Positions 1 through 11,250 of a stretch of 64,000 bases of DNA are shown here, piece by piece. The DNA lies in the NCBI GenBank assembly GCA_016169945.1, contig JADLSH010000257.1, positions 535,001-599,000 on the forward strand, read 5' to 3'. Positions within the stretch are counted from its first letter, which is position 1. The number at the start of each line of letters is the position of its first letter. The DNA is from Trachythela sp. YZ-2020. Taxonomy: Eukaryota; Cnidaria; Anthozoa; Malacalcyonacea; Clavulariidae. Position numbers and translations under genes: made by a program. The notes below the pieces were generated by a model. The model saw only the letters and a list, made by a program, of their open reading frames with translations, searched no databases and was not told where the DNA came from.

Positions 1-950
1 ATAATGCCATTGCCAAAATTGAGAGGAAATGTAGTTCTGTGTGACAAAATTTCATGAAATATTCTAGTTTTGTTATATATTTTGACCAATTTTTGCTGTG
101 TCCCTTCAGCTTATAGACACTGTATACACAAGCAATCTAAATATTGCTTGAAACTTTATGCGTAATACAACCAAGAGAACTGAGTCTATTTTACCTGTAT
201 TCGTTTAAAATCGCTGTTAAATTGCCCAAAATTAGGTTTCTGAACGTAAGATTTGGCCACATCGAAGCTGGGCAAGTTTTGGACAGTTTTGAGCATTTTC
301 GGTTAGGAAATGTGCTAGGCCTTCTATTTCTCACTTTCGCCCTTCATCCGCCCCGCCCCAAAATCGCCTGACCGCAATCTTCCTATGTGAAATGAGCTGA
401 AAACGCTGAAATTGGAATATTAATAGAGGCCTAGGCTGGAGAGCATGCACATATGTTATGTTATTATTGTTATAGGATGCAAGCTAAAGTATGGGTGATG
501 CAAAGGACGAGCTGTGTCGCCATAGGAACGTTTAATAACAAAATTGAATGACGGGTACCCCTGAGCAGGAAGCTTTAGTCGTATAGATCAAAGTTTTGAC
601 GGGTGTGGATAATGAGGAAAAATTCCAATGCAGTACGATAGTGTAGCTGTACCTTCTACTACCACACTATATCATGTATGAGTGTAAATATTTTAAAGTC
701 GCTGCTCGAAAGAGTAGTAATAATATTGGCTTTTGTGGGTTTCGTGATCACTAAGCGTTACTGGGAAGCTGAAATAGTGGTCAACTTCAGAAATATCAAC
801 ACTTGTATATATAGGAGCAAGTAAAATTTTAAAACTACATCTGTCAATTCTACTTATTTCCCCAAATATAAGACTACCACATAAAATGAATTAATATAGT
901 TTTCTCAGTCTAATAACTTCCGGTTAACGAGCATTTGCTGCACGATAATG
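1..950. other. Non-coding, nothing recognised
   Basis: AT-rich sequence with only short chance frames. I see no domain, convincing splice signal or terminal repeat. Confidence 0.5.
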
Positions 951-1077
951 CTTAAGGCTAGTTCTCATATGTCGCAAGAATCGGCGATGTCCATTATCGG
1001 TGGTCATTGGTGTGTAAAATGCTTTGTCTGTAGGCAGAGAATACAATAGATCGCCGACATATGATAACTAGCCTTTA
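951..1077. repeat. Short fold-back (MITE-like) element
   Basis: The two ends are inverted copies of each other: AAGGCTAGTT near 954 is mirrored by AACTAGCCTT near 1066-1075, and the match continues inward through the CATATGTCG/CGACATATG words. The interior is about 60 bp and non-coding. The structure is that of a small palindromic non-autonomous DNA element. No clear target duplication was identified. Confidence 0.6.
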
Positions 1078-1144
1078 GTGACCTACGTATTGTTGTATTT
1101 TCGCACGGAAGCCCTTAACCAATACAATAGCTATAGCGTCCCTA

Positions 1145-1299
1145 TACAGGGTGAGTCAGAATAAAGTGATGCCTTTGAAATTAAATACAATAGGGTACAA
1201 TAGATTCTTTGAAAGAAAATGCAAATATGAAGTTCAATTTCAAAGGTTCACTATTGTATTAAATTTCAAAGGCATCACTTTTTTCTGACTCACCCTGTA
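1145..1299 (+). mobile_element. 155 bp MITE with Tc1/mariner-type ends, copy 1
   Basis: The element begins TACAGGGTGAGTCAGA and ends with the inverted complement, CTGACTCACCCTGTA. The inverted match runs about 40 bp through the AAGTGATGCCTTTGAAATT word. Ends of the form TA-CAGGG...CCCTG-TA, with TA duplicated, are typical of Tc1/mariner non-autonomous elements. A second copy in the opposite orientation lies at 22162-22317. Confidence 0.85.
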
Positions 1300-1757
1300 T
1301 ATTTTGCCAAGCGTTGTGTTCCAAGCACAGTCCGTTTCGACAACGAGTAAATATATTCTCGTATCTAATATCACTTTATACGAAACGGCTTCGACAACTA
1401 ATATAGCGACCTAGTAAAATATTATTTCCTTATGAGAAGTAATAACAAGCAGAAATATAGCTTTCTAAAACGAGAAGATCTTAAAGTTTAATCGGCATAG
1501 CTAAGGTCTTATAGAGAAATACAAATAAATGTTTGCCAAGCGAATGTATAAACATAGTTCTTTAAGGGATTTAACCTTACAAAGTTTCAAGCGTTTTACA
1601 TGTAGTAGAGGATGAAAAGCAGTAATTTTTAAGCGAGATTTACGAGCATATACAAATATTGTAAGTCATTTCTGAATCGTCAACGGCGATTTGAATAAAT
1701 TGAGAATATTTAATTATAGGACGGGAAACTATTGTCTCAGAAGAAAGATATATACAG

Positions 1758-1945
1758 AAGGGCCACTCAGCGGTGCAACGTGTCCTCGGTTTTTTATGCA
1801 AAAATATGCAGTTTACTGGCCAGGAAAATGGCGGATCAGCCAGTTCAACGTGCTTATTGGCCAGAAAAAGCAATTGACTGGCCAGAGAAATGGCGGCCAA
1901 CATGCGTAATGCGATATGCGCGACCCCCAAAATTCAAAGGTTCCC
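1758..1945 (+). repeat. Dispersed repeat family, copy 1
   Basis: This block contains several TGGCCAG words and an ATGGCGG core. It aligns in inverse orientation with 29676-29850: both copies share GGCCACTCAGC, TGCAACGTG, GCCAGTTCA, GCAATTGACTGG, CATGCGTAATG and a trailing TTCAAAGGTT. The open frames across it differ between the copies, so it is treated as a non-coding interspersed repeat. The family was not recognised. Confidence 0.7.
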
Positions 1946-2458
1946 AAGAGAGTGAACCCTCTATATAATATTTACTCTATGCTATTGCACAATGTAGATA
2001 CAGCACACACAGAAATAAATTTTAACATCGCTAGTAAGGTCTACTCCTAAGGGCATATCGTTTAGGAGTGTTTAAAGAGTTCTCATATTTTTTGTCTGTC
2101 TTCGATTGATAATCTTACAATATCTTCAGCTTTCATAGGAATATATTTTGGTCTCTCATGAAGCAGTCTTTGTTTGTAACCTTCTCGTTGCTCTGGCGTC
2201 ATCATTGCTAAATCTTTAGGTCTTCAATCTGAAAAGTCTACCCAATTAAATCTATTTTTAACCAAGTAAATCAAGTCTGCTCTGGGTCTGCTTCTAAGCT
2301 AAGAGCGTATTATTCTTAAACTCCATCACTCGCTTGGGTGTATATATACTGTCCGAGTCAACCTCGTAGCTTTTTCACCTTCTAACCATAACTTTACATT
2401 TCTTTAACCCATACCGAGCAAGCATATCTCTGATATACTTGTTAACTAATCCAATTTC

Positions 2459-3270
2459 TATGACTGTGACTGTGACTGTGGCTGTGCCTGTGACTGTGGC
2501 TGTGACTGTGACTGTGGCTGTGCCTGTGCCTGTGACTGTGGCTGTGGCTGTGGCTGTGGCTGTGGCTGTGGCTGTGGCTGTGGCTGTGGCTGTGGCTGTG
2601 GCTGTGACTGTGACTGTGACAGTGGCTGTGGCTGTGGCTGTGGCTGTGGCTGTGGCTGTGGCTGTGGCTGTGGCTGTGGCTGTGGCTGTGGCTGTGGCTG
2701 TGGCTGTGGCTGTGGCTGGCTGTGGCTGTGGCTGTGGCTGTGGCTGTGGCTGTGGCTGTGGCTGTGGCTGTGGCTGTGGCTGTGGCTGGCTGTGGCTGTG
2801 GCTGTGGCTGTGGCTGTGGCTGTGGCTGTGGCTATGGTTGTGACTGTGGTTGTGACTGTGACTGTGACTGTGGCTGTGGCTGTGGCTGTGGCTATGGTTG
2901 TGACTGTGGTTGTGACTGTGACTGTGACTGTGACTGTGACTGTGACTGTGACTGTGACTGTGACTGTGACTGTGACTGACTTGTGACTGTGACTGTGACT
3001 GTGACTGTGACTGTGACTGTGACTGTGACTGTGACTGTGACTGTGACTGTGACTGTGACTGTGACTGTGACTGTGACTGTGACTGTGACTGTGACTGTGA
3101 CTGTGACTGTGACTGTGACTGTGACTGTGACTGTGACTGTGACTGTGACTGTGACTGTGACTGTGACTGTGACTGTGACTGTGACTGTGACTGTGACTGT
3201 GACTGCGACTGTGACTGTGACTGTGACTGTGACTGTGACTGTGACTGTGACTGTGACTGTGACTGTGACT
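2459..3270 (+). repeat. Hexanucleotide array, GACTGT and GGCTGT units
   Basis: About 810 bp of almost pure 6 bp units. Two variants form separate domains: mixed GACTGT/GGCTGT at the start, a nearly homogeneous GGCTGT block to about 2830, then a homogeneous GACTGT block to 3270. Between them, a 60 bp block is repeated exactly with a 60 bp offset from 2821 to 2930. Phase slips occur near 2716, 2786 and 2975. Frames across it encode only dipeptide repeats and are not considered genes. Confidence 0.97.
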
Positions 3271-3274
3271 ATTA

Positions 3275-3391
3275 GTGAATCATTGAGTCCTAAGAGTGAA
3301 TCATTGAATCCTAAGAGTGAATCATCGAATCCTAAGACTGAATCATTGAATCCTAAGAGTGAATCATTGAATCCTAAAATTGAATAATTGA
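3275..3391 (+). repeat. 21 bp tandem repeat, about five units
   Basis: Units of the form GAGTGAATCATTGAATCCTAA are repeated with single-base changes. The array begins almost at the end of the hexanucleotide array. Confidence 0.92.
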
Positions 3392-3447
3392 ATATCGAGC
3401 GATGTTAGCTTCATATCGAGCGAGCCAACCCATATAGAGCGAGCGAA

Positions 3448-3541
3448 GCTTCGAGCCGAGCTCTAAGATATAAGGATAGGCGCGAGCCGAGCTCTAAGAT
3501 GTAATGATAGGCCCGAGCCGAGCTCTAACATATAAGGATAG
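3448..3541 (+). repeat. About 31 bp tandem repeat, three units
   Basis: Three units begin CGAGCCGAGCTCTAA and continue with an ATRTAAKGATAGG tail. This is the third consecutive tandem array in just over 1 kb. Confidence 0.88.
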
Positions 3542-4203
3542 CTCGGACCTATCCTTGACATGGTGTTGGTGTTTATACTCTTTGATAACGCTACTTTGCT
3601 TGGTCGCGCTACTTGGTATCGAAACATTTCTCCAGGGAGCATGCTGCCGAACCCCCCTAGGTTTAACAACAGATGAAACATGTGATTACCTCTAAGAAAT
3701 CGCGTTAAAGAGTTTGTAGTTATGGTTCCAAGAAGAATGGGTTTAGTTTAGATTTTTAACTGTTAAATACATGTGTGCCATTACTACAGAACGAAAATTT
3801 ACTCTCAATCTATATTCAGTATCTTGTGAAAAGTTATAAAATTTTGCAATTAAAAGTCTCCAAACGAATTTTTGTAGTAATCCGGTGGTTGTCCATAACT
3901 GTCGAAGAATTCTCCTTTCTCTTATCGCCTTAAAAACTCGCTTGAAAAAGGTGTCTCAAAGAACCTACAATTATCTAAATGGAAAACTCTCCGGGGTAGT
4001 GACTGTCTAACCCCTCATCAAAATATCATTTGCACTTTATATTCCAGCGTCACAGGCGGGGGGTGCATGAGGAGACACGGACCCCTCCTCCAGTTCTCCA
4101 AGGTGACTTTTCCAACTTTTGCAATTCATTTTATTTCGAGGAGAAATGTTTGGGTGAAGGTACGTTTGTAAGATCATGAGATATCATGTCTTTCATTTAC
4201 TTG
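3542..4203. other. Non-coding with interspersed-repeat debris
   Basis: No gene seen. At 3600-3665 there is a fragment resembling the repeat at 4204-4352 (GGGAGCATGC followed by CCCCCCTAGG). Confidence 0.5.
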
Positions 4204-4352
4204 ATAATCTTCGGAATTGTGCAAAATCTCACCCCCAAAATGCTGGGAATCGCATTTCAGGGACTCTAGATTTGAAAATATTCTCGAGGGAGCATGCCCG
4301 GACGCCCCTAGGGTCCCCACCAAAAACAAGACCCTGGCTACGCCACTGGCTA
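4204..4352 (+). repeat. Interspersed repeat with CATTTCAGGGACTCTAGATTT core
   Basis: The segment carries the core words GCATTTCAGGGACTCTAGAT, GGGAGCATGC and CGCCCCTAGG, then ends TGGCTACGCCACTGGCTAC. Related diverged words occur at 34070-34165, 37565-37640 and 53330-53402, always as a short 'mutually similar' core. It is a dispersed non-autonomous family, not coding. Confidence 0.65.
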
Positions 4353-4884
4353 CAGGCATGTTAAAGATCAAGCTTTGGTACCAAATGCCGAATGAAAGCT
4401 TATACTGGAACTTGAGAAAAGCCGTGCTAAAAGTACCCTATGCCTGACAAGCAAAGGAATCGTCAAAAATTCCCTACTTTCGACTTCAATAAACTTTTGC
4501 TACGGGAAAGTAAAGAGGACAGAAATACGTGTGTATGTTGCTGAATATCTATCTTAGAATTGTATGTTTTTGTTTTGCGTAAATTTTTTAAGCGGATCAT
4601 TGTTTCAAGAAAGGTCAGAAATATGGACGCGAAAATGACTATTCTGTACGGCATATGTTGCATATACGTACATATATGTCTAACACACAGCAAATGAAAA
4701 CATTTCGAAAGCATCGTCTAACGCAATATAACTACTAGAAATACATTCATGCAGAACCCCCTCGCCCATTAGAACCAAGCAATTAACTCCCCAAAAGTTA
4801 TTGTAACATGAAGTACTGAGTTGATCACTGTAACCATGGTAACACCAGAGATTATTGACATACAGATGTCTCACTTCTATACCA

Positions 4885-4957
4885 AAACCGTAAGGCGGTT
4901 TTTCTGGCGGCCATGTTCTTAGCAAGTGCCGTAAAGAGAGGCATGCACCCCCCCGAA
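4885..4957 (+). repeat. Repeat paired with 11179-11250
   Basis: The word TGTTCTTAGCAAGTGCCGT, followed by AAGAGAGGCA, is found in inverse orientation at 11195-11225. Flanking GGCGG and CCCCC runs also correspond. A small dispersed repeat. Confidence 0.65.
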
Positions 4958-5676
4958 CATAAAAATTTTTACGGCGCCCTTGATTTCAGCCTTTTCAGGA
5001 ATTAGTAGAAAGCAGTAGAGACGCTTTTTTATTCTCTTGATTAAAGTTTATTGTTACCGAATGATTTATTACAACTTCAAATAATGTGTGCGCATAAGAT
5101 ATAAGTTAATTTTTTTTTATCCTCGTAGGAGTGGAGAGCATAATAATATAACAATTCATACTCAATTACTTTAGTCAGATATTAAAAAGACCATGTTTGC
5201 TAGAGTGTACGATCTTTTTGTACAATCCTCAGTACCAAGAGAACTTCCTCTACAGTTGAATGATTTGATTGAAAGGATCAAAGATAACATAATGTATATT
5301 TTGGAAGTCAGCAAAATTTCTAAAACATGACAATATTCAGAAGACATGGGTCAATGATATACTTTATAAGTATGGAAAATAAATTTACGCAAGACAAAGT
5401 TGGAAGTTATAAAACTGAAAAAGTAAATGGAAACTAAACGAATTGAAACAAAAATCAATGTAAATTTTATAACATGATCAAACTTGTTTTGGACCCTGTG
5501 CATATTTAATTCCAGCAGCTTATTTTGGCGTATGAATTTTAATAACTTAATTTATTCCACCCGCAAGTGGGCTTCGTCCTGCAGCTATATGGCGATCAGG
5601 CATTCAAGGCTTACACGTGCACAGACTGAGCTAGTCAATTGCGAGTGAAGCGAGTCAATTTTGTCATGTGTGTTTA

Positions 5677-5784
5677 GGCCAAGTTGGCAAGGCGCACAAG
5701 TGTAAAACATGCAGTAAATATATACACATTTTTTGTGGCACCGCTGAAGGTGAAGAGGGCTTTGGGCAACAAGCGACATATCTG
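5677..5784 (+). pseudogene. Zinc-knuckle tail of an integrase/transposase relic
   Basis: One plus frame reads HKCKTCSKYIHIFCG and then a GEEGFGQQA motif. The spacing C-x2-C-x5-H-x2-C is that of a small zinc-binding knuckle. From family knowledge, such a knuckle followed by GEEGxGQ closes integrase-core proteins of the KRBA2/Ginger type that are common in invertebrate genomes; that assignment is inference from one short segment. There is no start codon, no recognisable integrase core upstream, and stop codons lie just outside. The remainder appears lost. Confidence 0.45.
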
Positions 5785-6439
5785 TTAATATATATACATG
5801 TATGATGTATATAACTATTAAGCTATAGTAATATCATTGATATGTATTTTATTTTATATTAATTCACCAGACACCATAATACCACACGATTTACATAATA
5901 TATTTATTTATTAGTTGACATTTACCACTTGGTATTGACGTATTGTAAGGTTTCAATATTGGAATTGTTTTAATAATATTTATGTATTTTATACAAGTAT
6001 TGGCTTGTTATAGACTTATAATATAATATAGCATTTGAAATTCTGAACGCTGATTGGATAAGGGCCATGTTGACATAACTCAATGTCAGCACGGAGCTCT
6101 GAGCACGGAGAGTTTCCCGCCGCTCTTTAAATTCAAATTTCTTTGTGCTATGTTATGAAAAATATATAAAACATTGTCCGTGTTGATAATTTCCACACAA
6201 TTTCTTGTTTTCCCAATTCTCACTCGTGTTGACATAACTGTATATCAACACAGAAAATGTTTTAGATTTGTTAAATAGTGATTATTCATTATAGTGGGTC
6301 CTGGTAATGAATGACCTTTTAAAGTGCACAGGCACGTATGCACGTGGTTGTCACAGCACACTAGTCCCCAGGTTTTCTTCTTTTTGCTATATCTATTTCC
6401 AAAGCGATTACTGCAATTTTTGCCAATTATTGCCACTAT
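5785..6439. other. AT-rich non-coding stretch
   Basis: Very AT-rich. A GTTGACATAACT word recurs at about 6069 and 6229, which may be part of a short repeat. No gene seen. Confidence 0.5.
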
Positions 6440-7395
6440 AAGCACAGGCAGCCCAAGCTCACATTGTTGCTATAGTAATATTTTTTTTTATTAATATTTT
6501 TTTATTATTCCTGTTTGTATGTTATGGTATATTATGTGTATGTGTTATGTCTGTTATGCTATTTGCCAGAAATGGTATGATGGAATTAAATATATATTTA
6601 TTATTGATGGTTGGGGTACTTCATATTAGCAAATTATAGTAGACTTAATAGTCAAATATATATTGTCCAAAAATTGCTAAAATATTGAGTCAAATGAAGA
6701 AATAAAGTTACTTACTTCTACTACAAGTTGCAATCGACTTTTCGGTGTTGACTTGGTGTGATTTTAAATCCACTTTGAGGGGATGGTATTCTATGTAATA
6801 TTAAGGAGAAGGCAGGAGAATACACCTCCAACGAACTCGCATCGGCTTCACAAATCCTTCTCGCGTCGCATAATAATGCATCGAATCGCCAAAAAAACAA
6901 CAGATCCATAAAGCCCATTACATTTCACATCACATTCATCGTCTTCAGCAAACACAAGAGATTTTTTGTCGGTGAAAATCCATAATTTGTTCGATTTTCT
7001 GACAATCTCAGGCTCCGTGGCTGTCGATACCCAGGGATATTCAGTTGAGAGCTCGCGAGTTCGAATTACACTCTCTATTGTTATTGGTTCATTACATTGT
7101 TGTCGCGTGAACGCGAAGTAAGTAACTTTATTTCTTCATTTGACACAATATTTTAGCAATTTTTGGACAATATATATTTGACTATTAAATCTACTATAAT
7201 TTGCTAATATGAAGTACCCTAACCATCAATAATAAATATATATTTAATTCCATCATACCATTTCTGGCAAATAGCCTAACAGACATAACACATACACATA
7301 ATATACCATAATATACAAACAGCAATAATAAAAAATTATTAATAAAAAAAATATTACTATAGCAACAATGTGAGCTTGGGCTGCCTGTGCTATAA
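6440..7395. mobile_element. Fold-back element with 280 bp arms
   Basis: The segment 6440-6719 is the near-perfect inverse complement of 7115-7395, with only scattered substitutions and small indels. A unique spacer of about 395 bp lies between. The inner arm ends read ACTTACTTC and GAAGTAAGT. The spacer has minus-strand open sequence (6721-6918), but no recognised domain, and the inner arm on that strand supplies a GTAAGT donor-like site. The layout is that of a fold-back DNA element or of a captured segment flanked by inverted copies. Confidence 0.85.
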
Positions 7396-7571
7396 GCACA
7401 ACTAGTGAGGTCAGAATACAAAATATTGAAAGTGTAATAACTTGAGAATTAGATCATTGAGATGAGATATGCATAAACTGTGAACGTCATTCTTCATCAT
7501 TCGAGCAGTACTAAGAAAAGGAGGCAAAATTACATGCCACTTTAAGGTCTATTTTTTCCTATATAACTATA

Positions 7572-10485
7572 TTGACAGTTTCAGAAAACAAGAAGACGAC
7601 AAAAGAGGGTGAGAAACGTCAAATAATGTGGGATTGGAAACAAGGTTGCCAAAACAAGAAAGCAAAAGGTCATGTAGTGGAAAAGGGAAAGAAAGTGGCA
7701 GAAACATTTTATTGTCTAGAATGCTTGGAATTGGCTTTACAAGGAAAAATGACAGAAAGATTTCCTGCATATGCAGGGGTGATGATTACACTATTAAACG
7801 GCACAAAGAAAGAAGACATCAAGCTGCCAACTTAAAAAAGTGTATCATTGTTCCATCAACTGCACCAGAAGTCAACATTTTACGAAAGAAATTTCAAAAT
7901 AGACCTCTGGTTCCCAGCTCAAAAAAAGAGTCGAACACTTCAACTGTTCCAACTTCTGATCTTGTGTTACCTTCACCACAGAAAGAGCAGCAACAATTTC
8001 TGATCATCCTTCGTCCCTTCCTCCAGCCACCAGTAATATGGATTTGAATAAGAATGATAACAGTTTTCCAGCGCTAGTTAAACAGCATCCTGAAGAAATA
8101 TCTGGCGACAAAGGGGTTTTAGAAAGTATGAAAAGGCAGAGCACGTTGCTTTCTTTCAAACAACATGAGAAACCGAGTAATCCTGCTGAAACGAGCCTTA
8201 AAGATGTAATGGATTCCATCACCAATCTGAAATTAAAAGTTGAATGTATTGGCAAGCAACATCAGTCACTAACCCACCTAGCTTTTGAAGACGATCTCAC
8301 CCGAGAGTCGGTTAACGGTATACGAGAAGCTAAAAATATCTTGGAGCTAGCAAATGCAACCGATCTCATCGAGTTTTTCTACGATGAACAATCGCAGGAA
8401 GCTGTTTTACGTTATTCTCCGTGCCACAACCTGTACCTAAAAGCTAGACCCACCCTTGCCAATCTCACTCCCTTTAAAGCCCAGCGAATTATCAACTCTA
8501 CTGGCAGTGGTACACTTGGGACAGGGCTTTTTCTTAAGGAAGATACCACTCGACAACTGACCGAGGGTGAAAACATGACCTGGTACCGCCAAAAGAATGT
8601 TTGCATCAACCACTTGTGCCTTGTAGGTGATGAATCGAAAACGCACCATAAAGCAATGGAATTGTACAAGCGTGAAGCGATGCTGGTGGAGAAGAAAACA
8701 GCAGCAGCTAACAACATTTTTCGCGCAGCAATCGAGCTGCTAAGAATTTTGAAACCCTGATATACTTTTTGGCATGTTGTGGAGTGGATGTCGGTAGCAT
8801 TGGACACGGCCGTAATCTGTTCAATGACATTCTCTCTTGTTTGGAAAAAACTGTAAATGGCAGAATGAGAACATGGCTTAATCAACCTCTTCCATCAACG
8901 CAGTTACCCCCTCACGTATGGGCAACTGTTGACAAAGCTACGCCGTCTCGTACAACAAACCAAGCTACTCTTGTTATTGCTCGTAATGAAGATGGTATCC
9001 CTTGTCCAATTAATATTCCCATTGATGCTCCAAAGGTTTACACCGATTTTGAGGCTGCCACCTATGATAGTCTTGCTGAAATGATGCTTAAGGGAATCGA
9101 AGATAATCTTTCGCGTGGCTTATTCTCAAAAATTTGTGGTGTTGCAGCAGATGGTCCGTATCAGGCTACTAACTTTCGAGAGAAACTTTTGGAAATGTTG
9201 GGTATTGGAGAAGATGATGCGCATCTTGCACTACCTGTTACTTGGGATGCTGCGCATGCTTTAAACTTAGGAGTAACGGATGTGAAGGATTCGAAAGAAG
9301 AAAGTGGAATTCACTTTCGAAGATTTATCAAACGATGCAATGTTTTTAACAGCCTTCTTGCCAACGGAAAAGGTTTTGCCTTCTTGCAAATGATCGACCA
9401 ATCTGCAATGCGACCTGTTTCCTACGCAGCACAGCGATTCGCCAGCTCTTCGTATGAACAGTGGCTCAAGATAGAGAAAGGTTACAAATCGTTTTGGCAA
9501 GCCTTTGAACTCTTGCAATACATGTTTGGTGGCGCTGATTTCATTGCTGATCTTCTAGCTTTCCTGGACGTGATGAAGCCAATTGTTGACCTCATGCTGC
9601 GTGTTCAGTCGCTCGACGCTCATGTGTGCAAATTGAAGCTTTGGTGGACAAAAGTTAAAAATAAGCTATCAAAAGCAGCAAGTGGAGATCCAGATGCATT
9701 TCCTCGTTTGGAGAAGGTTGGAGCTTAGGTTGGCTAGTTACGAAAGATAAAGGCGAAGTGGCAGAAGATCGATTTACCTGGGAGGAAAGAACAGAGGATG
9801 ATGTTAAACGCGACCGTGAAAAATTCGCATCATATCTGATCAATTCCATGGAGAATAGAGTCAACACTGTTATGGAAGATGAGGTGTATTCCACCCTGGA
9901 AATGTTTGACGCTGCCATTCTTGCTAATCTTCAATGTGGATATATAGATAACGACGTCATCCAATTCTTGACTGAAGAAGGGTATTATTAAAGTTTTGGT
10001 GTGGAGCAATGTCGACGTGTTCTAGCTACAGCTTCAAAGATGCATCACATTATTCAATCGGGAATGAATTTTGACCCTCGTCTTGCTCATCGGTATATGA
10101 ATTGTATCAAAAAAGCAGTCAAAGCTGGTATATGGAATGGAATTTGCCCTCAATGGTTCATGCAATGAAGTTCGAGGATGGTGGAGAATATGTCGTTCGT
10201 TTGCATGAACAGAATGTTTATAGGTCTTTTTATGCGGACACAGAGATCTATTCAATTGCCAAACCACCTTCGTGCGCCTTGATCGATATTATTTTGGCAA
10301 AAGGGGCTCCCGTCACTAAAACTTTGTGAAATTGTATGTGGAAGGTGATGGTGTCGTTGGAAAACATCGAAGTAACATTTTCACTTCCGCTCGAGCAAAA
10401 GAATACCACGTTTCCAAAGTGGTGGATCGTGTAGATTCGTTTTTAGGCCACTGCCCTTTTTTGGCCTATGATTCAAAGAAACTTT
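7572..10485 (+). pseudogene. hAT-like (RNase H fold) transposase, broken
   Basis: A roughly 900-codon protein can be followed through several frames. The order is: a cysteine/histidine segment near the start (YCLEC, then YTIKRHKERRH after a frame change) that resembles a BED-type finger; a charged linker; a long open stretch at 8038-8757; an open stretch at 8769-9728 with WATVDKATPS, ICGVAADG and TWDAAHALNLG; then 9758-9991, 10102-10329 and a last piece to 10485. The DKA...ADG...WDxxH arrangement is what is expected of the hAT/DUF4371-like RNase H core, with candidate catalytic aspartates. The frame changes at least five times, and stops interrupt it at 8758, 9726, 9989 and 10167. No terminal inverted repeats or 8 bp duplication were found. 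Superfamily assignment is an inference from motif layout. Confidence 0.7.
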
Positions 10486-11178
10486 GAAGCTGTGACAATG
10501 TATGACAATGCTATGCGAACAGATAATTGTGAAGTCCTTATTTTATCTTTCGTTACGTTTGAAATGTGTTAGAAAGTTTAAGTCACATGTTATCATTGGA
10601 TCTATATAATCATCAGAGATTTATTCGATTGCTAACGCTATTTCACGATTGTAAATATAAGTATATAACCTGTTTAAACTTTCCAGTCTAGACTGTCTAG
10701 TAAGTCTACCAAATCAATTGTATGGGGATGCACGTCATGCACCCAAAGGAATTAGCAATACCGAATACATCCAAAGGCAAAGTCTGTCTGCAGCGTGTGG
10801 GCAGCTATTTAACTCTTTGTACAATGTTTGACATGACCGACATCTGGCGCGACAAACGAAAAAATTTATAGCAATTTTGGCGCATTGGCGAGACCGTCGA
10901 GACGACGTCGAGCATATCCGGCGTGGAGTTAACATGGAATGCACCCTGGCAATGAAAATCGAAGGTTTCCCGCTCATATATTTATACTATTACGAGGTGA
11001 AATTGTCAAAATTCGGTGTGAAATCTCTTTCGATTAACCCATTCCACACATAGACTTGATAGTAACAAAAAAGATTACTGTCGGTAAATTTTAACACAAT
11101 TTACAATAATTTACCCCATGTTTCAAACGCGTATTTGCCGTACTTTTCACGCCTTCACATGCCGCCATTTTGAATGTT
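10486..11178. other. Non-coding
   Basis: No gene seen. A short plus frame near 10800-10850 (FDMTDIWRD) faintly resembles a LINE endonuclease, but is too short to call. Confidence 0.4.
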
Positions 11179-11250
11179 TTCAGGGGAGTGACTGCCTCTC
11201 TTGACGGCACTTGCTAAGAACACGGCGGCTTTTTTCCCAAAAACGCTTTA
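11179..11250 (-). repeat. Repeat paired with 4885-4957
   Basis: Inverse-orientation copy sharing GACGGCACTTGCTAAGAACA with the copy near 4.9 kb. Confidence 0.65.

Noticed and set aside
1640..1930. Open frames of 72-96 codons on both strands
   Set aside because: The segment is a dispersed repeat whose second copy at 29.7 kb does not keep the frames.
2439..3387. Long open frames across the hexanucleotide array
   Set aside because: They are a direct consequence of a 6 bp repeat without stop codons and code only for dipeptide runs.
10780..10960. Possible LINE endonuclease piece (FDMTDIWRD)
   Set aside because: Fewer than 15 residues look similar and an in-frame stop follows; too weak to annotate.
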